Shown piece after piece: positions 27,100 to 35,481 of a DNA stretch of 47,559 nt (position 1 is the stretch's first letter; every line of letters begins with the position of its first letter). The position numbers were made by a program, and so were the translations under genes. This DNA is from Citrobacter sp. Res13-Sevr-PEB04-36 (GTDB lineage Bacteria > Pseudomonadota > Gammaproteobacteria > Enterobacterales > Enterobacteriaceae): the NCBI RefSeq assembly GCF_015672735.1, contig NZ_JADABY010000009.1, positions 1-47,559 on the forward strand, read 5' to 3'. Below the pieces are notes generated by a model, which was not told the DNA's origin, ran no database searches, and saw nothing but the letters and a program-made list of their open reading frames with translations.

Positions 27100-28290
27100 T
27101 TACGCGATACGCGCGAACCCGGCGTCCAGATCGGCAATCAAATCACCGACATCTTCCAGGCCAATATGCACCCTGACCAACGTGCCGCTGAAGTCGACAT
27201 CCCCGGCCGGGCGAATGCTGTTCAGCTCCTCCGGCTGATTAGCCAGAATCAGCGACTCGAATCCGCCCCACGAATAGGCCATATGGAACAGCGAGAAGTT
27301 ATCGAGGAAATTCGCCATCTGTTCATCAGTCAGGCGCTTTTTCAGGATAAACGAGAACAGGCCCGAGCTACCGGCAAAGTCGCGCTGAAAATACTCATGG
27401 CCCGGACACTCCGGTAACGCCGGATGGTTCACCCGCGCCACCTCCGGTCTTGCCGACAGCCAGCGGGCAATATGGATACTGCTTTCCTGATGCTGTTTCA
27501 GACGTACCGCCAGCGTGCGCAGTCCGCGGCTGCCGTTATACGCCGTGTCGGCATCCAGCGTTTGCCCCATCAGATACGAGTTCTCACGCAGACGATCCCA
27601 GCAGCGGGCGTTGGACACCGCCGTGCCCAGCATGCCGTCCGAGTGGCCAATGGTGTATTTCGTCCCCGCCTGAATGGAAATATCCACGCCGAAATCCAGC
27701 GCCTTAAACAGTACGCCCGCCGCCCAGGTGTTGTCGATCATGATGACGATGTCCGGGTTCACTGCGCGGATCGCCTTCACCATTCCCGGCACATCCTGTA
27801 CTTCCATGGTGATTGAACTGGGCGATTCTAGAAACACCACTTTCGTCTCAGGGCGCAGAAAATCGACGATACCTGCGCCAATCAACGGATCGTAATAGGT
27901 AGTTTCCACGTTGAATTTACTCAGGATCTTATTACAGAAATCCTGGGTTGGCTCATAGGCCGCGCCGGTCATCAGGATATGATCGCCGCTTTGTACAAAC
28001 GCCATAATCGCATTAGTAACCGCCGCGGCCCCGCACGGGTACAGCGCACAGCCCGCACCGCCTTCCAGCTCGCTCATCGCCTTCTGAAAAGCGAAGTGGG
28101 TATACGTACCGCGACGACCATAAAACAGTTCCCCGTTAGCGCGATTGGCGGTAGCGAATTTTTTATCCTTCACGGTATCAAACACCAGCGAAGAAGCGCG
28201 TTGGATAACCGGATTCACCGCCCCCTGGGTGTAACGTTTGTCACGTCCGGCGACGACCAGTTGGGTTTCAATCTTCATTGCGTCTTTCAT
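27100..28290 (-). CDS. Cystathionine beta-lyase-like PLP enzyme (MetC family)
   Basis: This is a 396-residue fold I PLP enzyme of the Cys/Met metabolism family, likely a C-S beta-lyase that would release a thiol, ammonia and pyruvate from cystathionine, cystine or another S-substituted cysteine. Visible features are [13 protein letters not shown] near the N-terminus (phosphate-contacting Tyr-x-Arg), the substrate and PLP region [13 protein letters not shown], and the PLP lysine in [12 protein letters not shown]. The SWGGFESL block near the C-terminus is typical of MetC. AGGAG precedes the ATG at 28290. It is the second gene of an operon with a symporter. It is probably a paralogue of housekeeping metC; substrate unknown. 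Confidence 0.85.
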   Translation of the reverse strand: MKDAMKIETQLVVAGRDKRYTQGAVNPVIQRASSLVFDTVKDKKFATANRANGELFYGRRGTYTHFAFQKAMSELEGGAGCALYPCGAAAVTNAIMAFVQSGDHILMTGAAYEPTQDFCNKILSKFNVETTYYDPLIGAGIVDFLRPETKVVFLESPSSITMEVQDVPGMVKAIRAVNPDIVIMIDNTWAAGVLFKALDFGVDISIQAGTKYTIGHSDGMLGTAVSNARCWDRLRENSYLMGQTLDADTAYNGSRGLRTLAVRLKQHQESSIHIARWLSARPEVARVNHPALPECPGHEYFQRDFAGSSGLFSFILKKRLTDEQMANFLDNFSLFHMAYSWGGFESLILANQPEELNSIRPAGDVDFSGTLVRVHIGLEDVGDLIADLDAGFARIA

Positions 28291-28322
28291 AACATCTCCT
28301 GTTTCTTAATCCGTGTGCAAAC

Positions 28323-29555
28323 CTATACCGCAGCGGCGGTCGCGTTGATTTCAGCGTCGTTCTGCTTTTTTCCAGCAAACCGCTCAACAATTTGTGCCGC
28401 ATTCAAATCATGGATCACGTTGATAAGCGTGGCGGGCGCATCGGTAATCGTACCCAACACCACCAGCATCGGGATCGCTTCCATCGGCAACCCGAGCGTG
28501 GTGACAATAAAGATCTCACCCAGAAACGCGCCGCCCGGTACGCCGCCGACGATAATGGCCGAGAGCACAGCAATCAGCATGGTCAGGAAGAAGGTCTCAG
28601 TGGTGAACGGCATGCCGAGCACGGAATAGATAAAGACAATTTTCAGCGCGGCAATCATCGCCACGCCGCCTTTGTTTAGGTTAACCAATAACGGAATAGA
28701 GACATCGACGATTTCCGGGTTAATCCCCATCGCCTTACCAGCACGCAACGTGACAGGTAATGTGCCCAGTGAAGAACAGGTTCCCAGCGCGGTGGCGGAA
28801 GGTTCAATCGCATTACGCCAGAAGGCTCTGACCGCCGGAACACCGCCGCCAATATACGAATAGAGAATTGAGCCGAAAACAAAGTAGACCAGCGTGGCGA
28901 CCATAAACAGGCCAATGGCGCGGGCAAAGGTTAACAGCAGCGCGGAATCCTGGCTGGCCATGGTCGCAGCGAAATAGCAACCAAGACCAATCGGCGCCAC
29001 TTTCATAATGATAGAGACGATCTTCATGATCACGGTATTGGCATCTTCCAGCAGTGACGCAATGCGTTTCCCCGCCTGATCTGATTGCCCAATCGCCACA
29101 CCGGCAATGATCGCCATGACGATCAGCGCCAGAATATTGGACTTCGAAAACAGTCCGATAAAATCATTGGTGGTGATCATGCTGACAAAATCCATCTTGC
29201 CACTGCCCGCCTGCACGGACTGCGAGAGATCGATAGTGACGCCCTGCGCCGGGTTGTACCATAGCGCCAGCGCCACAATCCCGGCAGCCGGAATAAAGGC
29301 CATCGCGATCGAAACAATAAAGATAATCGCCATAATGCGTCCCAGCCTTTTCAGGTCGGTCATACTGGCGATAGAAGACATGACGCTGATCCCCACCAGC
29401 GGCACGATGATCATAAATAACAGGTTTAAGAATATCTGACCGACTGGCTGGAGTGTGCTGGCAAACGTCGGGGCATAAATACCTAATAAGCCGCCAATAA
29501 CCAGAGCAAATAATAAAATAATCGACGATCTGTAGGGTTCGAGTCGTGACCACAT
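28323..29555 (-). CDS. Dicarboxylate / amino acid:cation symporter (DAACS, SLC1 family)
   Basis: This 410-residue inner-membrane protein has the glutamate-transporter fold: about eight membrane segments plus re-entrant hairpins. Hairpin 1 carries the signature SSLGTLP at 261-267, and the later block VLGTITDAPATLINVIHDL corresponds to the substrate-binding TM8 region. In DAACS proteins that region often has an arginine for dicarboxylates; here the sequence TDAPATLIN lacks one at the usual place, which points to a neutral or sulfur amino acid. That is an inference. The gene lies 32 bases upstream of the beta-lyase-like gene in the same operon. Confidence 0.85.
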   Translation of the reverse strand: MWSRLEPYRSSIILLFALVIGGLLGIYAPTFASTLQPVGQIFLNLLFMIIVPLVGISVMSSIASMTDLKRLGRIMAIIFIVSIAMAFIPAAGIVALALWYNPAQGVTIDLSQSVQAGSGKMDFVSMITTNDFIGLFSKSNILALIVMAIIAGVAIGQSDQAGKRIASLLEDANTVIMKIVSIIMKVAPIGLGCYFAATMASQDSALLLTFARAIGLFMVATLVYFVFGSILYSYIGGGVPAVRAFWRNAIEPSATALGTCSSLGTLPVTLRAGKAMGINPEIVDVSIPLLVNLNKGGVAMIAALKIVFIYSVLGMPFTTETFFLTMLIAVLSAIIVGGVPGGAFLGEIFIVTTLGLPMEAIPMLVVLGTITDAPATLINVIHDLNAAQIVERFAGKKQNDAEINATAAAV

Positions 29556-29637
29556 AATGGGTACCTTTTAAATTATATAATTTTTAATGAGACTACATTC
29601 ACAACTTGATGCGTTTCAGGCCTGCCTCCTTATATTT

Positions 29638-29653
29638 TGTGATGCAACTCACT
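29638..29653. promoter_or_regulatory. CRP-like site between the symporter and the LysR gene
   Basis: TGTGA-TGCAAC-TCACT matches the CRP consensus at nine of ten half-site positions. It lies in the divergent intergenic region, about 85 bases from the symporter start and 127 from the LysR start, so it could serve the symporter operon. Confidence 0.65.
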
Positions 29654-29779
29654 TAACCTGTTATTTTTTCATTTTGCCAGCGAGTTGTTTCCTGTGATTC
29701 AATAGTTGCATGTTTAAAATGCGAATGTAACGGCCTATTCGTACCGTTTTTGCAAATCACTTGTGAATTAAAGGAAATT

Positions 29780-30706
29780 ATGGGTACGCCAATTTCACTC
29801 AAGCATTTGGAATTTTTCGTCAAAATCGTTGACTGCGGAGGGTTATCGGAGGCCGCCGCACAGCTCAACGTCTCGCCTTCCGCGGTAAGCAAAAGCCTGA
29901 CGGCAATGGAAGACACGCTGGGGACAACGTTAATTAAACGCACCACCCGCAGTATTACCCTGACCGATGCCGGGCAATATTTATTTAACCGCGCCAATAA
30001 GCTACTGACAGAGTTTGATGAAACGCTGAATACTACCTCCGGTTATTACCACAGCCCGCAGGGCGAATTACGCATCACCTGTTCCATTGCCTTTGGTTAT
30101 TCGCGACTGGTAAACCTGGTGGATAAATATCGCACCCAGTTCCCGGATGTGAATCTGTACATCGATCTCAACGATAACTTCGTCAATCTGAACGAAACCG
30201 ATTTCGACATTGCCCTGCGCATCTCCACCGCGCCGCCGCAGAATTACGCCATGCGTAAACTGGTCCCCATCCGCTGGGCGTACTGCGCGTCGCCGGGATA
30301 CCTCGCAAAAAAAGGGATGCCCCAGCGTCGCAGCGACTTGGTGAATCATGATTGCCTGGTTTACCCCGGCCTCACGCCAGTGCTTAAAGTGGCAGACGAG
30401 CAGGATCGTTTGCACCAATTGAAGCTGCATATGCCGATCCAGGCCAACAGCAGCCTGGTGCTATTGAAGTCGGTGTTAGAAGATCAGGGCGTGGCGTATT
30501 TACCCACCTATCTGATTGGCGATCATATTCAAAAAGAAGAGGTCACGCCGCTGATGCTCGACGGCACCATCACCTGTGAAACCCACGCCCTGTATGCGCT
30601 GTATTTTCCCAGCAAGTACAGTAATCCGAAGGTACGATCGTTTATCGATTTTCTGGTGGCGGAACTCGGTCCGTTACCCGCGTGGGACAACTGGATCCCA
30701 GGATAA
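29780..30706 (+). CDS. LysR-family transcriptional regulator
   Basis: This 308-residue LysR-type regulator has an N-terminal winged helix-turn-helix (about 7-65, with LSEAAAQLNVSPSAVSKSLT) and a periplasmic-binding-protein-like effector domain (about 92-295). The divergent arrangement with the symporter and lyase operon, across a 224-base gap, is the classic layout for a LysR activator of its neighbours. I chose the ATG at 29780 because AAAGGA precedes it; an in-frame ATG 10 codons upstream is less likely. I do not recognise it as a named E. coli gene. The effector is likely the transported compound or a derivative. Confidence 0.88.
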   Translation: MGTPISLKHLEFFVKIVDCGGLSEAAAQLNVSPSAVSKSLTAMEDTLGTTLIKRTTRSITLTDAGQYLFNRANKLLTEFDETLNTTSGYYHSPQGELRITCSIAFGYSRLVNLVDKYRTQFPDVNLYIDLNDNFVNLNETDFDIALRISTAPPQNYAMRKLVPIRWAYCASPGYLAKKGMPQRRSDLVNHDCLVYPGLTPVLKVADEQDRLHQLKLHMPIQANSSLVLLKSVLEDQGVAYLPTYLIGDHIQKEEVTPLMLDGTITCETHALYALYFPSKYSNPKVRSFIDFLVAELGPLPAWDNWIPG

Positions 30707-30781
30707 GATCATTCAGTCTAAAAATGGGATATACACCACAATTTTTGCACGATCCCCCGGTCTGGCTCTATCCTTAAGCCT

Positions 30782-32062
30782 ATGAATAAAATTGCTGAAC
30801 TCAAACGCGCCAAGCGACTGGCGCTCTCTCTGCTGCTGATCGCTGCCGCCACCTTCGTCATCACGCTGTTTCTACCGCCCAATTTCTGGGTGCTCGGGAT
30901 CAAAGCGATTGCCGAAGCGGCGATGGTGGGCGCGCTGGCGGACTGGTTCGCCGTGGTCGCGCTTTTTCGCCGGGTACCCATCCCCTTTATCTCACGCCAT
31001 ACGGCGATTATCCCGCGTAATAAAGACCGAATCGGCGAAAATCTTGGTCAATTTGTGCAGGAAAAGTTCCTCGATACCCAGTCACTGGTGGCACTTATTC
31101 GCCGTCATGAACCAGCGCTGCTGATTGGCAACTGGTTCAGTCAGCCGGAGAATGCCCAGCGCATCGGCCAGCATTTGCTACAAATCATGAGCGGCTTTCT
31201 GGAACTGACCGACGACGCCCGCATCCAGCGGCTGATCAAACGCGCGGTGCATAAGGCCATCGACAAGGTAGATCTCTCCAGCACCAGCGCGTTAATGCTG
31301 GAAAGCATGACCAAAAACAATCGCCATCAGGTGCTGCTCGACACGCTGATTACGCAGCTAATCGCCCTGCTACAACGCGACAGTTCGCGGGCGTTTATCG
31401 CCCAGCAGATCGTGCGCTGGCTGGAGACCGAGCATCCGCTCAAAGCGAAGATCCTGCCAACCGAATGGCTGGGCGAACACAGCGCCGAACTGGTCTCTGA
31501 TGCCGTCAACTCCCTGCTGGATGATATCAGTCACGATCGGGCGCATCAGATCCGTCACGCCTTCGATCGCGCCACGTTGAACTTGATAGACAAGCTCAAA
31601 CACGATCCGGAGATGACCGTCCGTGCAGAAAGCCTCAAAAGCTACCTGAAAGAGGACGAGGCCTTTAACCGTTATCTCGGGGAACTGTGGGCCGACCTGC
31701 GTCAGTGGGTAAAAACCGACATTAACGCCGATGATTCTCGCGTGAAACAACGCATTGCCAGCGCCGGGCAATGGTTTGGCGAAACGCTGGTTGCCGATAG
31801 CGCCCTGCGCACATCGCTGAATGAGCACCTGGAGCAAGCTGCGCAAAAGGTTGCACCGGAGTTCGCCACCTTCCTGACGCGCCATATCAGCGACACGGTC
31901 AAAAGCTGGGATGCACGGGAGATGTCGCAGCAAATTGAGCTCAACATCGGCAAAGATTTGCAGTTTATTCGCGTCAACGGCACGCTGGTTGGCGGTTCTA
32001 TCGGGCTGGTGTTATATCTGTTGTCACAAATTCCATCCCTGCTCACACTGCCGAATTTTTAA
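30782..32062 (+). CDS. yjiN: YjiN, DUF445 membrane protein
   Basis: YjiN is an inner-membrane protein of the DUF445 family with unknown function. The 426-residue product equals the E. coli length. It has two membrane segments near the N-terminus (about 12-32 and 38-60, with [19 protein letters not shown] as the family signature). A long helical cytoplasmic or coiled-coil body follows, then a C-terminal hydrophobic segment (about 400-420). It is followed after 9 bases by the small DUF2164 gene. In this genome it is separated from mdtM by the extra lyase, symporter and LysR block. Confidence 0.93.
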   Translation: MNKIAELKRAKRLALSLLLIAAATFVITLFLPPNFWVLGIKAIAEAAMVGALADWFAVVALFRRVPIPFISRHTAIIPRNKDRIGENLGQFVQEKFLDTQSLVALIRRHEPALLIGNWFSQPENAQRIGQHLLQIMSGFLELTDDARIQRLIKRAVHKAIDKVDLSSTSALMLESMTKNNRHQVLLDTLITQLIALLQRDSSRAFIAQQIVRWLETEHPLKAKILPTEWLGEHSAELVSDAVNSLLDDISHDRAHQIRHAFDRATLNLIDKLKHDPEMTVRAESLKSYLKEDEAFNRYLGELWADLRQWVKTDINADDSRVKQRIASAGQWFGETLVADSALRTSLNEHLEQAAQKVAPEFATFLTRHISDTVKSWDAREMSQQIELNIGKDLQFIRVNGTLVGGSIGLVLYLLSQIPSLLTLPNF

Positions 32063-32071
32063 GGAGAAAAA

Positions 32072-32311
32072 ATGGCTGAAATCACCCTGTCCTCCTCGGA
32101 GCGCGATCGCCTGCGCAACGAACTGGAAACCTATTGCAGCGACCACTTTGATCTCGAGCTTGAGCAGTTCGATGCCGAGTTTTTTATTGATTTTATTATC
32201 GAAAAACTGGGGCCTGCGTTTTACAACGCCGGTATTGAAGAAGCGATCCGCACCCATCTCGCCTACAGCGAACGGATCCAGGAAGAGATGGATCTGAAGA
32301 AAATCTTATGA
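32072..32311 (+). CDS. DUF2164 family small protein
   Basis: This is a 79-residue acidic cytoplasmic protein that I assign to DUF2164 from its pattern: ERDRLRNELETYCSDHFDLE, then LEQFDAEFFIDFIIEKLGPAFYN in two parts (about 28-50), then GIEEA. No function is known. AAGGAG precedes the ATG. It sits 9 bases after yjiN and is probably co-transcribed with it. I do not recall this gene beside yjiN in E. coli K-12, so it may be an extra or lost gene. Confidence 0.8.
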   Translation: MAEITLSSSERDRLRNELETYCSDHFDLELEQFDAEFFIDFIIEKLGPAFYNAGIEEAIRTHLAYSERIQEEMDLKKIL

Positions 32312-32429
32312 CTCTTGCGGCCAGTGAACAAATGTGGACATCGCGAGGGAGATCAATAAACACACAGCAATGACAGGGTTATAATGCGCCGTCTTTTCAC
32401 TTTCGCCCGTGTTACGGGGAAGGAAAACC

Positions 32430-33581
32430 ATGTCGCTTATCACCGATTTGCCCTCCATTTTCAACCAGTTCTCTGATGCCCGTCAGAAAGGCTTCCTCAC
32501 CGTAATGGATCTTAAAGAGCAGGGTATTCCGCTCGTGGGAACCTATTGCACCTTTATGCCACAGGAGATAGCGATGGCGGCAGGTGCCGTTGTTGTCTCG
32601 CTGTGTTCCACATCTGACGAAACTATTGAAGAAGCCGAAAAGGATCTACCGCGGAACCTGTGTCCGCTTATCAAAAGCAGCTACGGCTTTGGCAAAACCG
32701 ATAAATGCCCCTACTTCTACTTTTCCGATCTGGTAGTGGGTGAAACCACCTGCGACGGCAAGAAAAAAATGTACGAATACATGGCCGAATTTAAAGCGGT
32801 ACATGTTATGCAACTGCCTAACAGCGCCAACGATGCTGCCTCCCGCGCGCTATGGAAAGCAGAAATCCTGCGTCTGCAACAGGCTGTCGAAGCCCGTTTT
32901 GGTACCCCAATTACCGAAGCCGCGCTGCGTGAAGCGATCGTCCTCAAAAACCGTGAGCGCCGCGCGCTGGCGAATTTCTACCGCGTTGGGCAGCTTAATC
33001 CTCCCGCACTTAGCGGCAGTGACATCCTGAAAGTGGTCTACGGCGCAACTTTCCGCTTTGATAAAGAAGCGCTTATCGACGAGCTTGAAAGTATGGCCGA
33101 GCGCGTACGCCAGGAATGGCAAGATGGTAAACGTTTGTCGTCACGGCCTCGCATCTTGATAACCGGCTGTCCTATTGGCGGGGCGGCGGAAAAAGTGGTC
33201 CGTGCCATTGAAGAAAATGGCGGCTGGGTTGTGGGCTATGAAAACTGTACCGGTGCGAAAGCTACCGAACAATGCGTGGCAGAAACCGGCGACGTCTACG
33301 ACGCGCTGACTGATAAATATCTCGCCATCGGCTGCTCGTGTATTTCCCCTAACGACCAGCGCCTGAAGATGCTCAGTCAGATGGTTGAAGAGTATCAGGC
33401 CGACGGCGTCGTTGATGTTATTCTCCAGGCCTGTCATACCTATGCCGTTGAATCACTGGCGATTAAACGTCATGTTCGCCAGCAGCACAACATTCCTTAT
33501 ATTGCGATCGAAACCGACTACTCCACGGCGGATATCGGCCAGCTAAGCACCCGCGTCGCGGCTTTTATTGAAATGCTGTAA
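32430..33581 (+). CDS. yjiM: YjiM, 2-hydroxyacyl-CoA dehydratase D-like / double-cubane cluster protein
   Basis: YjiM belongs to the HgdB/BcrC family of iron-sulfur proteins. As a stand-alone subunit paired with a YjiL-type ATPase it resembles the double-cubane cluster proteins, which carry an [8Fe-9S] centre and do low-potential reductions. The 383-residue product equals E. coli YjiM. Candidate cluster cysteines include C40, C59, C78, C93 and C108, with later ones in GYENCTGA, IGCSC and QACHTY. The family block LITGCPIGG is present. GGAAGGA precedes the ATG at 32430. A TATAAT at 32380-32385 may be its promoter's -10 box. The reaction is unknown. Confidence 0.9.
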   Translation: MSLITDLPSIFNQFSDARQKGFLTVMDLKEQGIPLVGTYCTFMPQEIAMAAGAVVVSLCSTSDETIEEAEKDLPRNLCPLIKSSYGFGKTDKCPYFYFSDLVVGETTCDGKKKMYEYMAEFKAVHVMQLPNSANDAASRALWKAEILRLQQAVEARFGTPITEAALREAIVLKNRERRALANFYRVGQLNPPALSGSDILKVVYGATFRFDKEALIDELESMAERVRQEWQDGKRLSSRPRILITGCPIGGAAEKVVRAIEENGGWVVGYENCTGAKATEQCVAETGDVYDALTDKYLAIGCSCISPNDQRLKMLSQMVEEYQADGVVDVILQACHTYAVESLAIKRHVRQQHNIPYIAIETDYSTADIGQLSTRVAAFIEML

Positions 33582-33590
33582 GGAGTACGG

Positions 33591-34358
33591 GTGACATATT
33601 CAATAGGGATTGATTCCGGCTCAACGGCGACCAAAGGTATTCTGCTGGAGGAGGGCGTCATCAGACGCCGTTTCCTGTGCCCTACGCCGTTTCGCCCCGC
33701 CGAGGCCATCGAGCAGGCGTGGGAAACGCTACGGGCTGGGCTGGATGTGCGCCCGTATTTAACCCTCACCGGTTACGGGCGACAGCTCGTGGATTATGCC
33801 GACAAGCAGGTGACGGAAATCTCCTGTCATGGCCTGGGCGCGCGCTTGCTGGTGCCAGACACGCGCACCGTTATTGATATCGGTGGCCAGGACAGTAAGG
33901 TCATTCAACTGGACGACAACGGCAACCTCACCGATTTTTTAATGAATGACAAATGTGCGGCAGGAACCGGACGTTTTCTGGACGTTATCTCGCGCACGCT
34001 CGGCGCCAGTGTCGAACAGCTCGATACCATTACCGCAGGCGTTCCGCCGCATGCTATTACCAGCATGTGTACGGTATTTGCCGAGTCAGAAGTGATTAGC
34101 CTGCGTTCGGCGGGGATAGCGCCGGAAGCAATTCTGGCAGGCGTGATCAACGCCATGGCAAGACGCAGCGCTAACTTTATCGGACGGCTTTCTGCACAGA
34201 GCCCCTTGCTGTTTACCGGTGGTGTTAGCCACTGTAACGCCTTCGCCCGCATGCTCGAAAACCACGTTGGCATACCCGTTTACACTCATCCCGATGCGCA
34301 GTTTGCGGGTGCCGTCGGCGCGGCGCTGATAGGCCTGCGTCAGGGAAAACGCCAGTGA
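33591..34358 (+). CDS. yjiL: YjiL, ATP-dependent reductase / activator (BadF/HgdC family)
   Basis: YjiL is an ASKHA-fold ATPase whose homodimer holds one [4Fe-4S] cluster and drives electrons into its partner, here YjiM, at the cost of ATP. In this 255-residue protein the phosphate-1 loop is GIDSGSTATK (6-15). The ADP-binding block is IDIGGQDSK (about 95-103). The cluster cysteines are C122 (DKCAAGTGRF) and C160 (SMCTVFAESE). The start is GTG with AAGGAG 6-10 bases before it. It follows yjiM by 9 bases and overlaps the next gene by four bases, so the three are one operon. Confidence 0.92.
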   Translation: MTYSIGIDSGSTATKGILLEEGVIRRRFLCPTPFRPAEAIEQAWETLRAGLDVRPYLTLTGYGRQLVDYADKQVTEISCHGLGARLLVPDTRTVIDIGGQDSKVIQLDDNGNLTDFLMNDKCAAGTGRFLDVISRTLGASVEQLDTITAGVPPHAITSMCTVFAESEVISLRSAGIAPEAILAGVINAMARRSANFIGRLSAQSPLLFTGGVSHCNAFARMLENHVGIPVYTHPDAQFAGAVGAALIGLRQGKRQ

Positions 34359-34606
34359 CGCAAGCACTGTTCTTATTTCATTCCACCGTCGGCGTCATCA
34401 AAACGCGCAAGGCGTTGCAGGCCGCAGGTGTCAGCTTTCGAGTGGCGGATATCCCCCGCCAGCTCCGCGGCGGCTGCGGCCTGTGCATCTATGTGGACTG
34501 CACTGAAGAGGAGGACGCCCGGTGGGTAATCCCCGGCCATACCGAATCCATCTATCGCTACCAGGACGACAACTGGCGCTGTATTGCAACATTTTCCGCT
34601 CCGTGA
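34355..34606 (+). CDS. DUF3343 small cysteine-containing protein
   Basis: This 83-residue protein of the DUF3343 (putative Se/S carrier-like) family starts with GTG inside the yjiL stop (GTGA overlap). The family features are FHSTVGVIKTRKALQAAG at the N-terminus and the motif GGCGLC (C41, C44) followed by C49. DUF3343 genes are found beside yedF-like, selenium-related or anaerobic Fe-S genes. Here the coupling with yjiML suggests a sulfur, selenium or cluster-maturation role for that system, which is an inference. The downstream 425 bases up to the next gene contain an ERIC element and nothing else I can name. Confidence 0.8.
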   Translation: MTQALFLFHSTVGVIKTRKALQAAGVSFRVADIPRQLRGGCGLCIYVDCTEEEDARWVIPGHTESIYRYQDDNWRCIATFSAP

Positions 34607-34710
34607 TCGTATCCGCGTCGCGCTGTTTGGCCTGCCAGGAAGCGGTACTATCGCCATTGATTAGCGCCGCAGAGTGCAATATACAACGCCTCACTGCTCC
34701 CAAAGGAGTA

Positions 34711-34837
34711 TATACCCGTCATACTTCAAGTTGCTTATGTGTTGGCTACGCTCGCTCACCCCAGTCACATAGTTATCTATGCTCTTGGGGACTCACTCCC
34801 TTGCCGCCTTTAAGCAACTCGAATTATTTAGGGTATA
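34711..34837. repeat. ERIC (IRU) element, copy 2
   Basis: This is a full-length 127-base ERIC element with terminal inverted repeats (TATACCC at the start, GGGTATA at the end). Inner arms are CTTCAAGTTGC and GCAACTCGAA, and the conserved core is CGCTCACCCCAGTCAC. It is in the same orientation as the copy at 22836-22960 and clearly related to it along its whole length. Confidence 0.95.
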
Positions 34838-35031
34838 AACAGATCACTCTAAAAACAGCTGAAATTCGGATTCCTCCGCAATTAAATGTCAACATTTCAT
34901 AATCCGCAAATAACCAATAATTCATTCTCCAGACACTTTATAATCCGTACCGACTCATTTATAGAATAATCATAAAATGAGTAAAAATGGACATATCCAT
35001 TCAACATCAACAGCATATTCAGGAACAGTAC

Positions 35032-35433
35032 ATGTCGTGGTTTAAAAAAATCATACTTGGATTAATTATTACTATCAGTTTATTTAGCACCATGAAGGAT
35101 TATAGAGATTTTGGTGTTTTCGGCGCGACAGGTCTGTTTATTATATTTATCTTAACCACAATATTCCTCTGGCAATGGGCTGCCGGAAAACTGCCAGAGA
35201 TAGGTACAATCCAGGCGATTCTTATTTTGCTGGCCAGCACCATTGCCTCTATATTTGTGATTAATATGGCCATCGCCGGAAATTTACATGTAGACCTGAT
35301 GGAAGTGATGCGTGTTTCGATTTCGCATAAGCCACTTTTTTATATCATCTTCTGCGTGATCGCATGGATAAAAGTGGTGCTCTGGAAATGGTTATTTAGC
35401 GACGTTCACAGGAACATGCTGCAATCAGCCTGA
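35032..35433 (+). CDS. Unrecognised small inner-membrane protein
   Basis: I do not recognise this 133-residue protein. It is strongly hydrophobic, with about four predicted membrane segments (near residues 5-22, 35-55, 63-85 and 103-122). The codons between are AT-rich compared with the flanking core genes. I chose the ATG at 35032 (MSWFKKI) because AGGA lies 7 bases before it; an in-frame ATG at 34987 would add 15 hydrophilic residues. It is a single gene, framed by an ERIC element upstream and a strong terminator downstream. The function is unknown, and the low GC suggests acquisition. Confidence 0.6.
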   Translation: MSWFKKIILGLIITISLFSTMKDYRDFGVFGATGLFIIFILTTIFLWQWAAGKLPEIGTIQAILILLASTIASIFVINMAIAGNLHVDLMEVMRVSISHKPLFYIIFCVIAWIKVVLWKWLFSDVHRNMLQSA

Positions 35434-35448
35434 CGGGAAACCGAATGT

Positions 35449-35479
35449 AAAAAAGGCGTCTGACTAAAGACGCCTTTTT
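35449..35479. terminator. Bidirectional intrinsic terminator
   Basis: GGCGTCT and AGACGCC form a 7-bp stem with a 6-base loop, with AAAAA before and TTTTT after. It would end transcripts of the small membrane protein gene on the plus strand and the porin relic on the minus strand. Confidence 0.92.
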
Positions 35480-35481
35480 CA

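Noticed and set aside
34522-34902. A 126-codon frame running from the DUF3343 gene into the ERIC element
   Set aside because: It overlaps a coupled gene in another frame and continues through a repeat, so it is not a credible gene.
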